A DNA stretch of 64,000 nucleotides, taken from positions 27,225,494-27,289,493 of the forward strand of contig NC_087252.1 of the NCBI RefSeq assembly GCF_037042905.1. Reading direction: 5' to 3'. Position 1 is the first letter of the stretch; every line of letters begins with the position of its first letter. Of the stretch, positions 23,530-35,665 are shown piece after piece. The notes beneath the pieces were generated by a model, which saw only the letters and a list, made by a program, of their open reading frames with translations, searched no databases and had not been told where the DNA came from. Source of the stretch: Lytechinus pictus (Eukaryota; Echinodermata; Echinoidea; Temnopleuroida; Toxopneustidae). The position numbers and the translations under genes were made by a program.

Positions 23530-25430
23530 CTGGAAAATAAATTTGATATGAATAAATACATAAATATCAGTAGGAAGTGTACGAAATTGCCAAAACCGAG
23601 AAACTGACTTGATACTTGATGTTTGACTCTAATATGGCAATGGCATGACCTAAGATTCTGTCATATCCTTCATCAAAAAGACCAACAGTTCTTTAACAGC
23701 TACAGCAACATCAAATGTTTGAGATAATTTATTTTTTTAAATTATATTTTCTCACGGATCCTATTTCATAAAATAATCTCGTGATAACCTAAATTCATAC
23801 TTTCGCTGAAAGGTGTAAAAAAAACCGTAGAACTGACCATCTTATTGTGACTTTTTGCATATCAGTTCCTCCTTCAAACCATTCCACTGTCAATGACCTA
23901 TCTTTGATGGTTCGAATGCAACATTATTAAGTTAGTTATCATTCATGGTAAATATAACTTCATTGTAACCATGCCAACCATCAGGCTAGAGACCCACGTT
24001 GCAATATACACGATATTCAAATCTTGATCGACGATTCCAGGGCAAAGACATGTAGTTCGATATTGTTAGTGATATTAAACACGGTATTGCCACAGCTTTA
24101 AAAAAAAAACTAATTTATTTCACCTTCTGAAAATGTTCGAAAGGGATTAACACTAATGCCATGATGGATGACTGAACACCTAATTTTATATGGATTTATT
24201 CTTTGAATCTAGCCCGAGTATTAGATGTAATTATCATTTTGATTGGATGGCATAAAAAACCTGCCCTTTCAAATCCACCTACTTTATTATTGGATGAAAA
24301 AAAAATCTAATCTCAAGAAACCAATGTAATCCGTGAAATATATGGTGTAGTAAATTTTCTTTGCGTGAACAAAGCAGTTCACAATTCGTTCCATCAATGT
24401 TCGCCAGAGCCATTATGACATTCCAAAAAGTGATCAGAATAAAAAAAAAGTTTGTTAACTCTTTGCGCGCTGATGTTGCAATTTTGCACATTCGTACAAT
24501 TAAATTTAACAATTGTAATAATTAGTTTCCTCCTCTACATACATATAAGAGAGGCTTATGAATTGAAACAGTTATTGGATAACATCTGTATAATAATAAG
24601 TATCAATGGTGCAATATGAAAATATTGAATTAAAGAAAATAACATGGAAACAATTGCCATTATCATCCCCCCTAAATTAATTCAACGTGGAAAGAGTTAA
24701 TAAATCCTATCGGTCAGTGCATATTGAACTGAATGGGTCTCGTTAGAGAAAGAGTTGCATTTGATTTGAACGCAACTGAAAAAAATCAAACGCAAGTCAT
24801 TAATTCGCGCGTCTGATTGGCTAAAATCAAATTACATTTAATTCCAACTCTTCATACAACTGACCCTTGGTCCGTGAAAGCTGTATTCTGAAGGAAAACT
24901 GAATTTCAGTTTCAATTGAATTTGAATTGTTCATGACTATGTTTAACATTTTGTCTAGGGGATTCGTAAGTTGACCCTTTTCCAGAGTACTAGCAAATTT
25001 CGAACGCATGTTTGTCGGTGTATTCATTTTAGTAGAACAGTATAGTGAATTCAATTCGGTTACTGATTGGGAGAAAACGAGAGAGTGAGAGAAAGAACGA
25101 AATATATAAAGAGAAGGAGAGAGAGAGAGAGAGAGAGAGCGAAAGAAATAAAAACAGTCAGAGGGGGGGGGGGGGAGACAGACAGGGAGGGGTAGAGGGA
25201 TGACTTTTTTCTGACACCAAAAAATACCAGTTAGATGATATGATACTCAATATAGCGTTCAAATTAAAATAAATTCTTATCTGGATGGCATTATTGAGGA
25301 TTAAAAAGTTTTTTATACCGAATTGAATATTACGCAAAGATGGCGTAGTTTCACACCTTTTGACATAAGTGAAACTAGATACCAAAACAGCCGTGTCAAT
25401 CATTTAATGTACTCGCTATTGAAACCATAA
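23530..25430. other. no recognised repeat; should hold the peptide gene's 5' exon
   Basis: AT-rich with an (AGAG)n run at 25080-25140 and a G-run at 25165. I could not identify the upstream exon or promoter of the peptide gene by eye. Confidence 0.35.
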
Positions 25431-25435
25431 AAAAA

Positions 25436-25640
25436 TTTGGTGTTAACTGGTGTACATAGGGGACCACACCCATCATTATACTCCGGTGTTTAAGGTTTGG
25501 TGTTATATTTCAACACCGACGAGTTTTATTACAATGCATTTGGTATTAACTATTACACAGTTTGGTCGTATGTTCAAGCTCTAGGGTGTGATTATCACTG
25601 GACACGGACTTGTGTCAGTTCATACGCCAGTTTTTACTAA
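25436..25640. mobile_element. GGTGTTAAC-family MITE, copy 1
   Basis: Shares GTGTTAACTGGTGTACATAG, GGACCACACC and CTCTAGGGTGT with the fuller copy at 35964. Decayed at both ends. Confidence 0.65.
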
Positions 25641-25990
25641 GTATACACACTCAGAATTGTTAAACCCCAAATAAAACCCTTGTACAAACATTTAGTGGTG
25701 TAATCTTGCACCCTAAGTAAAACATTATGCAAAAGTGCACCTTTTTATCATTATCTGCACCAAGAAATGCTCGTTTGGACCCCTACCCAAAAGGTGAAAA
25801 TTTTAACCTTTTAATGTGTATAATACTTGACATAAAAAATGTACAAATTTGAACCCTTAATACACGGTTCATTTCTGCACCTTATAGGGTGCTTAATATA
25901 GCTAAATTGCACCCTTCAAGGTGCACAGATGAGCACAACTGCACTTATTAGCACACATTGCTATCGTACCAACCAAATTTTAACCCTTAT
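25641..25990. repeat. degenerate AAGGTGCA-rich repeat
   Basis: Repeated GCACCCT/AAGGTGCA words on both strands suggest a decayed foldback element. Termini not found. Confidence 0.45.
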
Positions 25991-26059
25991 ATGGTAGTGC
26001 ATACTCATTGATGTTCATCATTTTTGTTCCTACAAATTGTCTTTTCTTCTTCTTTTTTC

Positions 26060-26385
26060 ATTTTGTTATTATTATTATTATTATTATCATCGTAACTAGT
26101 AGTAGTAGTATTAATATTATAATTATTGTCATCATCATTACTATTTGGCTATTACTACACTCTAAAAACATTGAATAAACTTTTACCCCATATTGGGTGA
26201 AAAGTGAACATGCTTGTTTGCTTGTTTTTTTTTACCCCTTACTGGACTAAACGCACGTTTTAAGGGTAAAATTCAACGCAACATTGCGTAAAATTTACAA
26301 AATATCTGGTATCTTTCTATCCAACCAATATGCATGTTCCCATTTTAACCAATATCTGGTAAACTTTTTTTTTTAGTGTATTACG
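26060..26385. repeat. (ATT)n microsatellite and ATTGGGT-family MITE
   Basis: ATT/AGT repeats at 26065-26130, then a degenerate relative of the 18077 element with TTTTACCCCATATTGGG and an inverted CCAATATCTGGTAAAC. Confidence 0.55.
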
Positions 26386-26611
26386 AATATTTTCTTGTAT
26401 TACCATATTCTAGTAAGAAATTTTCTAAACGTCATGATAATCAATAATATTAAAGTATGACTAGGGGCAAGATTTTCCAATCGACATTAATGTTTACAAA
26501 ATGTGGCCTTCTTGGTGACGTGTTGGTGATCATTACTTGAATTATTCGTCTAATGGTCTGATAGAGGTTACAAGAAAAGTAGATGGGTTAAAAGGAAGAT
26601 GAAGTGAATAT

Positions 26612-26885
26612 TTGTAGAGGCGTTATAGCTCTTTTGATAAGTCTCCAGACTTTTAACCACAAGGTCCGAGGTTCAAATCCCACCACATTACTCGCGCGCT
26701 TTGGCAGGGCGTTTATCTATATTTGCCACTCTCCACCCAGGTGTAGTAAATGGGTACCCGGTAGGAAGGAATTCCTTGAATGCTCGAGCGTCCGATCAGG
26801 GTAGCCGTGTTAAAGCCGGTGTAATAGTATGCAGCGCTCAGAAACATTTGTAATAAGCAAATGTGCATGTTATTGTTATTACTAT
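26612..26885 (+). mobile_element. tRNA-Lys-like SINE
   Basis: A-box-like TTATAGCTCTTTTGATAAG, anticodon loop CTTTTAA (TTT, Lys type) and B box GAGGTTCAAATCC. The body CACCCAGGTGTAGTAAATGG and GGTACCCGGTAGGA matches the SINEs at 8310 and 48253. The tail is (ATT)n. Confidence 0.85.
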
Positions 26886-27382
26886 TATTATGTTAATAGT
26901 AATAATAATAATTGACATTATTTGTATAGCGCTTATCTCATGTCTCTAAGCGCATAGGAAAAAAAATAAAAGGAGAAGGGATTTTTGTGATTTTTAAATT
27001 AACAATAACGGGATTCTCCCCCCTTTTAAGCCAGTCCCGTAGCCGGGGGAGGGGGGGGGGGGGTAGTGGGTCCCCCAAACCTCTCAAAAGGAAACAAATA
27101 GGGATGGGGGACAAAGGGCAAAATTATAAGAAGTATGAATGACAACATATCCCCCCCCCAAAAAAAAAAAAAATATAATAATAATAATAATAATAAATAA
27201 ATAAATAATAATAAAGAATGGGAATAGGAATCTAATCGGAACGTTTTTTTCCTCGAATTTAATATATATGGATAACACTTTGCGAGAGAAAAAATGTTAC
27301 ATTGTGATTCCCAATTCCGCTCACTGCTGCCATTCCCTGCCACACTCTTTTCGCTGACTACATAGCGATACTATTTCTCTCA
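26886..27382. other. SINE tail fragment, G-run and (AAT)n
   Basis: TTTGTATAGCGCTTATCTC and CTCTAAGCGCAT (26927-26955) look like a reversed SINE tail. A G/C-rich run lies at 27040-27060, a C/A run near 27150, and ATA repeats at 27175-27215. Confidence 0.5.
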
Positions 27383-27543
27383 CAGGGGCCGCGGAAGCGG
27401 AGGGGGGGGGGGGGGGCTGGGGTGCTTCAGCCCCCCACTTTTTTCCAAAACCGTGTACAAAAACGTAAAAATGACCATATGATCGTGATTGTTTGCATGG
27501 TCAGCCCCCCCCCCCCCACTTTGAAAACTGTTCCGCGCCCCTG
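27383..27543. mobile_element. short hAT-like MITE, copy 2
   Basis: Second copy of the 775-920 element. Ends CAGGGGCCGCGGAAGCG and CTGTTCCGCGCCCCTG, flanked by the pentamer TCTCA on both sides (27378-27382 and 27544-27548). The core ACCGTGTACAAAAACG is shared with copy 1. Confidence 0.8.
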
Positions 27544-27548
27544 TCTCA

Positions 27549-28188
27549 AGCAAGCATAGAAGTGTTCATTTGAGCATGGTATTCGAGCCATTAGCAAAAA
27601 AAAGCTATCCCATGTTCCCAACTAATTTGGAAGTCATCTTCAGTGACACCAAATAAGTTACTGACATGTGTTTGTATCCCTTTGGCTAACACCAAATAGG
27701 TCGGATAAGTTTCCATAAATGTCGTTCCAGAGCGCAGTACCCTGGAGAGTTTGTCTCTAATATTTGTCGTTTGAAAAGTTCTCAGATCTTGCATCTTTCA
27801 TTGTTTTCGGATTGGCAAGCACAGGCGTTGGACTGTGAGAATGGTAATAGAATACACTCTGTCGGCTGAAACATCCGACAAGACTTTCATGAAAAGCTCT
27901 TCATCCGTCAAAACGATTTGACATTGACTGACAACAGTGCTTCCTCTGCCTCCCCACTCATTCTCTTCAACCCCCTTGTCTTCTATTTTGTCCTATCTAT
28001 TGCTTTGATAGTAAATTACGACTTTGTATCTGTATCATCCTATTAATTCATTTCCGCACTTTCCGTTATTGAAATGAAACGGAATACCGTGCACCTGCTC
28101 CACCAGACAAGTATAGTGTTTAGACTGTGATTCAATTATTAGGATGATATCAAATATCTATTTTGATTGTATTGTTTTTACTCCCAGG
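27549..28188. other. no recognised gene
   Basis: No motif-bearing frame or repeat seen. Confidence 0.4.
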
Positions 28189-28317
28189 ATCCCGTAACAC
28201 AAAAGATAGCGATTAATCGTACGCTTGATTTTTACGATTAATTGTTCATTTCAGTCAATGCAATCAATCGCATACAAATTATTCTACGATCATGTCTTTG
28301 CTTTGTGTTACGGGCCC
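28189..28317. mobile_element. CCCGTAACAC hairpin MITE, copy 1
   Basis: Ends CCCGTAACACAAAAGATAG and TTTGCTTTGTGTTACGGG are inverted around GATTAATCG-type words. A second copy begins at 63909. Confidence 0.75.
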
Positions 28318-28552
28318 CAGAAATTTGAACCATCTCGTGCTTTCCAAATGATAATTCCAGATAATGGTTAACCATGTTAACGGTTGTTTCTTAATGTCCT
28401 CAACGTTGAAGCAGTAGGAGTAATAAGAGGAGGAGTAGTAGTAGTAGTAGTAGAAGTAGTAGTACAAGTAGTTGCACAAGTGGGACTTTAAGGTATACTG
28501 TTAGTAACAAGAATTATCAGTTATTGTTAATCGGATGAATATTACTTCTTTA

Positions 28553-28933
28553 ATTCACAAATAATAACAGTAGCAGTTTTATATTAAAGTAAATTATATA
28601 TATTTTTTTAATCAACACATTAAAGAACTAAAGAGCAATTATGACTTTGGCAACTTGAAATCAAAATTAATCTATGATTATTCACAAATAATAACAGTAG
28701 CAGTTTTATATTAAAGTAAATTATATATATTTTTTTAATCAACACATTAAAGAACTAAAGAGCAATTATGACTTTGGCAACTTGAAATCAAAATTAATCT
28801 ATGATTATTCACAAATAATAACAGTAGCAGTTTTATATTAAAGTAAATTATATATATTTTTTTAATCAACACATTAAAGAATTAAAGAGCAATTATGACT
28901 TTGGCAACTTGAAATCAAAATTAATCTATGATG
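28553..28933 (+). repeat. three tandem copies of a 127-bp unit
   Basis: ATTCACAAATAATAACAG recurs at 28553, 28680 and 28807, an exact 127-bp period. The copies are almost identical; I see a single C/T difference (GAACTAAAG versus GAATTAAAG in the third). No coding. Confidence 0.95.
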
Positions 28934-28989
28934 AAAAAAGAAAACCGAGAAAGAATATTCGATGCAATCAATCCCTCCGAGACCGTTAA

Positions 28990-29815
28990 TACTTCAAAGA
29001 GTGCAAGCAATGGTTTAATTTCAATTGGTCTAATGCCAATTCGTCCAATTACGAACCCATCTACTATCATCAGTTCGTCCACTATCCACAGGGTGTAATT
29101 GCCATTTCGTATAATAACCAGTTGGTCCAATAGCCATCTAGTCCATATAACATTTGGTCTAATTGGAGAACGTGTTAATTGGGCGAAATGAATGAAAATG
29201 GTTTATGAGACGAAATGATCATATACTAATTGGTGATTAGACGAAATGATTAGTGTACCAAAAGGCTTTTAGACGAAACGTCGAAAGACAGAATGGCATT
29301 AGACTTAGACCCCGTTCTCATTACACTTTTATGGGAAACCTGTTCAGGAAACCAGTTTGGAAGATCGCTTTTGCTAGCATTCCCATTATTTTGATCGCCC
29401 GGAAAGTAAAGCGATCTTGTTGCTACGGGAACGGTCTCAGTAGCGTGACACGTTTCGCGCGAAATTTGGAACCGCAGCGTAGGCATTTTACACATACAGT
29501 GTGTGGAATGGAGCGCTCAAAATGTGCGAACATCGCCTCCCGAAGAACAGTTCTGTCTTCACGCTAAAACCAGGCTAACGATGGAAAGCGATCTTGAAAA
29601 CTACAACACATCGCGAGGTGGTTTTATGAACCAGTTCGGAAGATCGCTTCCAAGATCGCTTCTACCGTTCTCATTAAACGTTAAACTAGTTTCCACTTAA
29701 CTAGTTTCCAATAAACAAGTTTTAGGAAGGTAGTGAGAACGGTCTCGATGAAGGTAGACTATGTGATGAGTGGACGAGTTGGCAATAGACGAATCGGCAA
29801 TTTACCCAAGCAATT
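28990..29815. repeat. 16-bp hairpin array, copy 1, split by an insertion
   Basis: Degenerate 16-bp units of the type ATTAGACGAAATGGTN (and complement AATTCGTCTAAT-like) at 28990-29305 resume at 29750-29815. The paralogue at 31575 is uninterrupted across the equivalent point. Confidence 0.75.
29308..29747. mobile_element. MITE inserted into the 16-bp array
   Basis: Termini AGACCCCGTTCTCATTAC and GTAGTGAGAACGGTCTC are inverted. Subterminal words AGATCGCTTT and AAGCGATC recur in both directions. Comparing flanks with 31575-31985 (reversed) brackets the insertion to within a few bases. The target duplication is not resolved. Confidence 0.7.
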
Positions 29816-30146
29816 GCGGTAACCGATAATCTGTCTGGGGAAAGACGTGATGATAATCATCGTCTACAGGACTGAGAAGGTTTATGACCTGGAGAGCTAA
29901 GCACATCATCGACCATGGTTTCATCGTTACTCATCACCTCCAAGTGTTTTTTTTTATTCCGCGGACTTTTAACCACAAATCGTGTGATTATCATTGTCCA
30001 TTAGCCATGATATCGTTAGATTAGACGGCGCCTCAGTTTTGTTCTGCTAAACTTTCTTGGTTTTACTTGAAAAAAACGAGTGTTTCATATCGTTGTTCTT
30101 GGTTCTTGGTGAACCAGTACATATGAGATTCGAAGTTGAGAGTTGA
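29816..30146. other. no recognised gene
   Basis: Nothing recognised. Confidence 0.4.
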
Positions 30147-30154
30147 GGAATAAT

Positions 30155-31090
30155 CCAGGGGGGGGGGCACTTACATCGACGAGTGGATACCATGCGCGAT
30201 CAAAAAACACGTAAAAAGGATGTCTTTTTCAAGATTTTGAATAAGGGTGTCAAAAACACTAAAATAATGAAAAAAGGGTATCTATTTCGCTAGGAAAGCT
30301 ACGTGTTTAGGGTCAAATTTGCGAGGGTATAAAAAATCTAGACTAAAATGTTTTATAAAGGATGTACTTTTTGCCCCAAGAGTCAACACTACGTGTTTAG
30401 AGTACGATTTGCGCGAGTGGGGCTATACTAAACCCAATGATTTATGTAAAGGTAAAACCAACGACCGACGTCCATGACATAACAATTGAAATATCGCTGT
30501 ACTTGTTTAGGGGTTCAATTCAGGGAATACTTGCCAATAGTATCGTTTTGTTTCCAATACGTGTTAAGGGTATAGGGTTTCACACGCCGATACTTGTTAA
30601 AGTGATTGGTTAACATTGGTTTGACTTTTAAAAAATCTGAGCTAGAAGGTCACACTTGTCACCTGTGTCTGTGATATGTTACAAAAATGAAGCCCAGAAA
30701 AAATTGTGTTCGAAAATAATTATTTAGTGCTTCAAAAATTGGAATATAAAGTGACCGGAAACACCATCTTAATTTCATCCCATACACTTATGTGTACTAT
30801 TTAGGCGTCTATAAGACGCCTATTTACAAAATCGGGGTTTGCCTTGTAGTTTTAGCTTTTCATTCTCAATAATGGTTGTTTTCAAGGTTTATTAGTTCTA
30901 ATACATGCACTTGTACACATGTTTCATCTTGGTTTGAGAATTTTTTAAATCGGCTGCTCACAAAGTTAAACAATACCTTTAATGGGTGCATTTCCAGAAT
31001 ATGGAAAGTACGTGTTTAGGGTGCTTTTTGAGATCTCATGGTCGCGCATGGTATCCACTCGTCAATAGAAGTGCCCCCCCCCCCTTCGGG
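30155..31090. mobile_element. 0.94-kb element with ~40-bp TIR and 8-bp duplication
   Basis: The arm GACGAGTGGATACCATGCGC near 30178 is mirrored by GCGCATGGTATCCACTCGTC near 31045. Outside these are G-runs and C-runs. GGAATAAT flanks both ends (30147-30154 and 31091-31098). The interior repeats ACGTGTTTAGGGT words and carries no transposase. Confidence 0.8.
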
Positions 31091-31119
31091 GGAATAATTC
31101 ATGGTAATAAATGCGCAAT

Positions 31120-31260
31120 AATAATTATAACGACAATACTATGTTAACAATGTTGGCGAAATCAACAATATAAATACAATGGTAATATGGTTATAATAAT
31201 GATGGTAGTGAATATAATAATGATAGTAATAATAATAATAATAGTAATGTAAACAATGAT
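31120..31260. repeat. (AAT)n/(ATG)n microsatellite
   Basis: Imperfect ATA/ATG repeats. The - strand shadow frame is Ile-rich and not a gene. Confidence 0.7.
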
Positions 31261-31310
31261 AATGACAATATCATGACAATATCCCATACTGGAAACAATG
31301 CGGGCCACAG

Positions 31311-31541
31311 TGTGTTCCCAGTATTGAACACAAAGTGAAATCAATTTCACACTGTTAAATTAGAGCATTTCAAAATTGTGAATCACATATTCACATGGTC
31401 GACCGTGTGAACACGCTGTAAACAGTCACACTGTCGTGGTTCCTACAGTGTGAAAACATCATCACACTGTTGGATTTTAGCATTTTAACAGTGTGAATAA
31501 TATTTTCACATAGTCCACTACGTGAACACACTGTTCTTTCC
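31311..31541. mobile_element. CACAGTGTG-family MITE, copy 2
   Basis: Same order of words as 5853-6084: CACAGTGTG, TTCACACTGTTAAATT, GTGTGAACACGCTGT and a CTGTT-TTCCAG-like end. Confidence 0.7.
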
Positions 31542-31574
31542 AGAGGAGGGAATGCACAGGTAAAATGTCTCTAC

Positions 31575-31985
31575 GATGGTAAAGTGCCAATTCGTCTACT
31601 GCCAACTCGTCCACTCTCCACATGGTCTACCTTTATTTAGTATCATGCCACTCCGTCCATCAACATTTCGTCTAACAACCATTTGGACCAATAATCATTT
31701 CTTCCAATCACCAATTCGTCTAATCACCAGTTCGTCTATGACCATTTCGTCTCATAACCAGTTGGTCTAATATCCGTTTTAGTTTCATTCATTTTGCCCA
31801 ATTAACACTTAGTCTAATTAGACCAAATGGTATATGGACTAAATGGATATTGGACCAACTGGTTATTAGACGAAATGGTGAGTGGACGAAATGACAATTA
31901 GACCATATGGAAATTGGACGAACTGATGTTAGACTAAATAATTATTAGACGAGTTGGCAATTGGACGAATTGGCATTAGACCAAA
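31575..31985. repeat. 16-bp hairpin array, copy 2
   Basis: The left half reads as AATTCGTCTA/CCAGTTGGTC units. The right half (from about 31800) reads as complementary 16-bp units such as ATTAGACGAAATGGTG and ATTGGACCAACTGGTT, so the whole folds back around about 31780. Confidence 0.8.
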
Positions 31986-32460
31986 TGAAAATAAACCTCT
32001 ACGATTCATATCATTTTGTTATCGTTGTTGTAACGAATGGTTTTATCCACTGGAAATGTGCCCTTCTATCTGTCCTTTATCATTCATAATGAATTTGAAA
32101 TTCATTAAACCATCACTATCCACACGCTTCAACTATACTTAATCAGAGATAAGAATTCTTTACACCCCACATCACAAAACATTGCCATACACAGCACCCA
32201 ATTCAATCTCCCGGACTACTCGGCAGAAAATGCAAATATTGTCGGCATTTTCTGCATCAACAAAAAGTCACACAATATAATTCGACACAGAGAATAATTT
32301 GGAATATTAGACCCAAAAACACACGGCATCAATGTTGATGAATAGAGCAGCCATGCATTACTGCACCAAACTAGCGATTTTCAGCATGCAAGTTTGCTAA
32401 TATTGTACTGAATTTACCGTTTTACTGATATAATCGCTGTTATTGACGAATTTACAGGTG
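31986..32460. other. no recognised gene
   Basis: Nothing recognised. Confidence 0.4.
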
Positions 32461-32479
32461 ATGAACGACTCTTATTATG

Positions 32480-33190
32480 TTATATATTAAATGAAAACAC
32501 ATGACATATACTGATTTGGTATATTTTTCTATAAGTTTAAATATATTGTTGTTATAATAGATTTTACTGAACTTGATAAAGGAGGTAAAATAAGTTATTC
32601 TCAATCTGAGCGGAGGAGTAAGAGGAGGGTATGTTATTCAGATCGAACATTAGAACATGCCACGTACCCCGATATCATTCTGTTGTTAGGGGGAGGGGAC
32701 TGCGAAAGTGTTTTGTCAGCAAGAAAATAGGAAAATTGCGCCAGAACATTTCGCAGGTCCCTCGAATCTCCTCATTCTTTCCATGGTCTTCGTTTGTTGT
32801 TATAATGTGCTATATAAAATATGGATACAATAAACAATCTATCATAACTATGCTGATGGTGATTTCAAGGTTTATCATAAGCTCAATATACGGCTCTATG
32901 ATATTCATGAAATGGCAATATAGAAAATACATGTATCCGATATTATCTACATAATCTTAAAGTTCATTACATACTTATTGAAGATACATGGCATTTACTG
33001 AGTTTATATATTTCCTTTGATTTTATAAAAGATTGTTGCTATAATGTGCTATATACATATATGGATACAATAACAATCTATCATAACTATGTTGCTGATG
33101 ATTCAAAGGTTCGTCATACGTTCATATGATGCTTATGAACTGGCAATATAGAACATACATAGACTTACATAATTTTAATGTTGATAACAA
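32480..33190 (+). repeat. degenerate tandem duplication
   Basis: ATAATGTGCTATATA, ATGGATACAATAA and AATCTATCATAACTATG appear at about 32805-32960 and again at about 33040-33180. A leading segment with ATTGTTGTTATAATAG (32547) repeats at about 33025. Several units of an AT-rich satellite-like sequence. Confidence 0.65.
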
Positions 33191-33198
33191 TGTAGACT

Positions 33199-33798
33199 TT
33201 AAAGGTCAAGTCCACCCCAGGTAAATGTTGACTTGAATAAATAGAGAAAATCAAACTAGCATAGTGCTGAAAATTTCATCAAAATCGGATGTAAAATAAG
33301 AAAGTTATGACATTTTAAAGTTTCGCTTATTTTTCACAAAACAGTGATATACACAACTAAGTGAGTCAGTCGATGATGTCCATCACTCACTATTTCTTTT
33401 GTTTTTTATTGTTTGAATTATACAATATTCAATTTTTTATAGATTTGACAATAAGGACCGACTTTATACATAACCATATAGTATTAATCAATGCTAATTC
33501 CACATGTTCAGGGAAGAATGAATCATTGTATCACTTGACAATGAGGAGAAAATTAAAATATTTCATATTTCATATAATAAAATACAAAATAAATAGTTAG
33601 TGGATGACATCATAGTCTCCTCATTTGCATACCAGCCAGGATGTGCATATAACTATTTAATGAAATTAAGCGAAAGTTTAAAATGTCATTACTTTCTTAT
33701 TTTACATCCGATTTTGATGAAATTTTCAGTGTTATGCTTGTTGGATTTTTCTCTTTTTATTCAAATCAACTTTTTGTTGGGGTGGACTTGTCCTTTAA
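33199..33798. mobile_element. TTAA-flanked inverted-repeat element, copy 2
   Basis: Ends TTAAAGGTCAAGTCCACC and GGTGGACTTGTCCTTTAA with TTAA at both borders. Subterminal AAGTTATGACATTTTAAAG is mirrored near 33680. Same family as 13653. Three overlapping open frames here are spurious. Confidence 0.85.
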
Positions 33799-35091
33799 GG
33801 ATGTTTTGACAAACAACATACTGAATGCTTTAGAATCCCCTTTTATTTCATTCTATTTTGGTATTGACAAAATCACGTCACGCCTCATCATTCACGGGTG
33901 AACTTTGTGATGTGACCCTTTTAATGAAGTACTAACGAGACAGAATATACACCGAGTGAGGAATTTGAAGATTCAGGTAATATAATTCTCAATTTATATC
34001 CTTGTGTGATTGGATTGTGCTGTTGTTATATACTTCGATATATGTATTTTTCGTTATATTCATATAAACAGGAATGTGCTTCTTGTGTAATATTTATTGT
34101 TAAGAGAGCCTGAGAAGAAGGAGGAGGAAGCCGGAAACTTGCGGTAAATAGCAGTCTAGTCCAAAATGGGGGCCGTGCTCCATCGGAGAACATTTTATAA
34201 ACCAAGTTTTTGTATTGCCTGAAGGGTCTAGTTACTCATGTCCCATGGGTTTCAAAATTGAGATTTTGGGGCCATCAAGGGATTTTAAAGATATTTTTTT
34301 TTCTTCCTTTTTTCTCAATGGGGAAAATAGAAATGATTACGCACATTTTTAATAGTATTATAATAAATTATTTGCAATAAACAACAATATTGCTGATGTT
34401 TTATTGAGCGCACGCACCGTCCAAAGACGCCCATGGCGCTAGCCCAGCAACAGTTACTTTGGATATAAATTATATCGAAAAAATACTACACATGTAAACG
34501 AAGTCAACTTAGAAATTTTAAGTTACTTCAAATACAAGAGGGTATATAATTTACAAAAACGTAACATTTGCATCACCCACTGGGGTTCATTCCTACATCA
34601 TGGCAGGGACTGGTGCTCGCCTGCTTGGTGCTCCGTTCACCGACAGTTTAAGGGGCAACCGGTTTCTTCACAGTCCGAGTGATATTTATTGAAACACATG
34701 AGATAATTGTGTCATTTCTTCTTTTTTTGTTGATATGTATTGTTATGAATTTGTTTTGTTATGAATAGCAGCAATTGATTCACATTATCAGAATGCAAAA
34801 CGAAATGGGATATATTAACGAGAATATTTATATGTTTCGCCGCAGTATACCTTGTAGGTGTCCAAATGATCTTCAATAGAGGGGAAATGATAAGTCAAAA
34901 TGTAAAAGTTCATATTGCACTAAAAATATGACCAATCAGCAACTTCCATGTCGCAGAATGATGAATGGAAACTATAACAAAGCGATCGATTGTATCCATT
35001 TCAAGATAACGCAATAATTTTGATTGGTGACACGACATATGCTCGACTAAGATATAGGGTTAGGGTTGAAATAGGGTTTTATGTTAGACTT
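33799..35091. other. no gene; SINE tail at 34395
   Basis: GAGCGCACGCACCGTCC and CCATGGCGCTAGCCC (34405-34446) form the SINE tail also seen at 15175. The remainder is unassigned. Confidence 0.45.
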
Positions 35092-35255
35092 TAACCTCGG
35101 TCGCATTTGCTATACGGCGGCCGTAAGGCGAGTCGAACACGGCCGTTTTAACATTTTTTTGTACCAGCTACATAATTGGTGGTTTGAAATAAAATCAATC
35201 AACGGCTGTTTTCGACTCGCCGTACGGCCGCCGGAGAGCAAATGTGACCGGGGTA
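35092..35255. mobile_element. GC-ended hairpin MITE, copy 2
   Basis: Arms GCTATACGGCGGCCGTAAGG and GCCGTACGGCCGCCGG with outer CGGTCGCATTTGC and GCAAATGTGACCGGGG. Matches 12938-13094. Confidence 0.8.
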
Positions 35256-35268
35256 TTTGGGTTAGGAT

Positions 35269-35665
35269 TTAAAGGTAAATTCCAGTTCTGGTAACGATCT
35301 CAAAATGACTTTTTACAGAATCTAATATAATGACCACCCAAGTGTCTGTTTGTATGAATAAAAAATATGTGCCAAAGGATTCTGGAAGAAATTGTGTAAT
35401 TGCTGAGAAATAAGCAAAATAAGCGCGGATTCGGTGACTTCCGTCGGGTCTTTATTCCAATCATAATAATACACTGTCCCACGTGTGCCTATCTGTGTTG
35501 GCGATCTTCAGTGTGATCGTATTTCAGCTTAGATTTTATGATTTCACAAAGTTCAGTTTATGTAACTGTACCAGATCTAGATCCACGATGATATAGTCAT
35601 ACTTAACCTTGGTTTTACAGACTTTCTCACGAAATTAGTGTTTTACTGCAAATACTGTAATATAG
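35269..35665. mobile_element. AAAGGTAAAT-family element, copy 1
   Basis: Closely parallels 52025-52430 along its whole length (for example CCAAAGGATTCTGGAAG and GTACCAGATCTAGATCC). It begins at TTAA. The right terminus is lost. Confidence 0.75.

Noticed and set aside
28420..28460. CRISPR-like or regulatory short repeat
   Set aside because: It is an AGT/AGG trinucleotide run with no spacer structure.
33600..33901. Overlapping 69- and 72-codon frames
   Set aside because: They lie in the TTAA-flanked MITE and match the same non-coding sequence in other copies.
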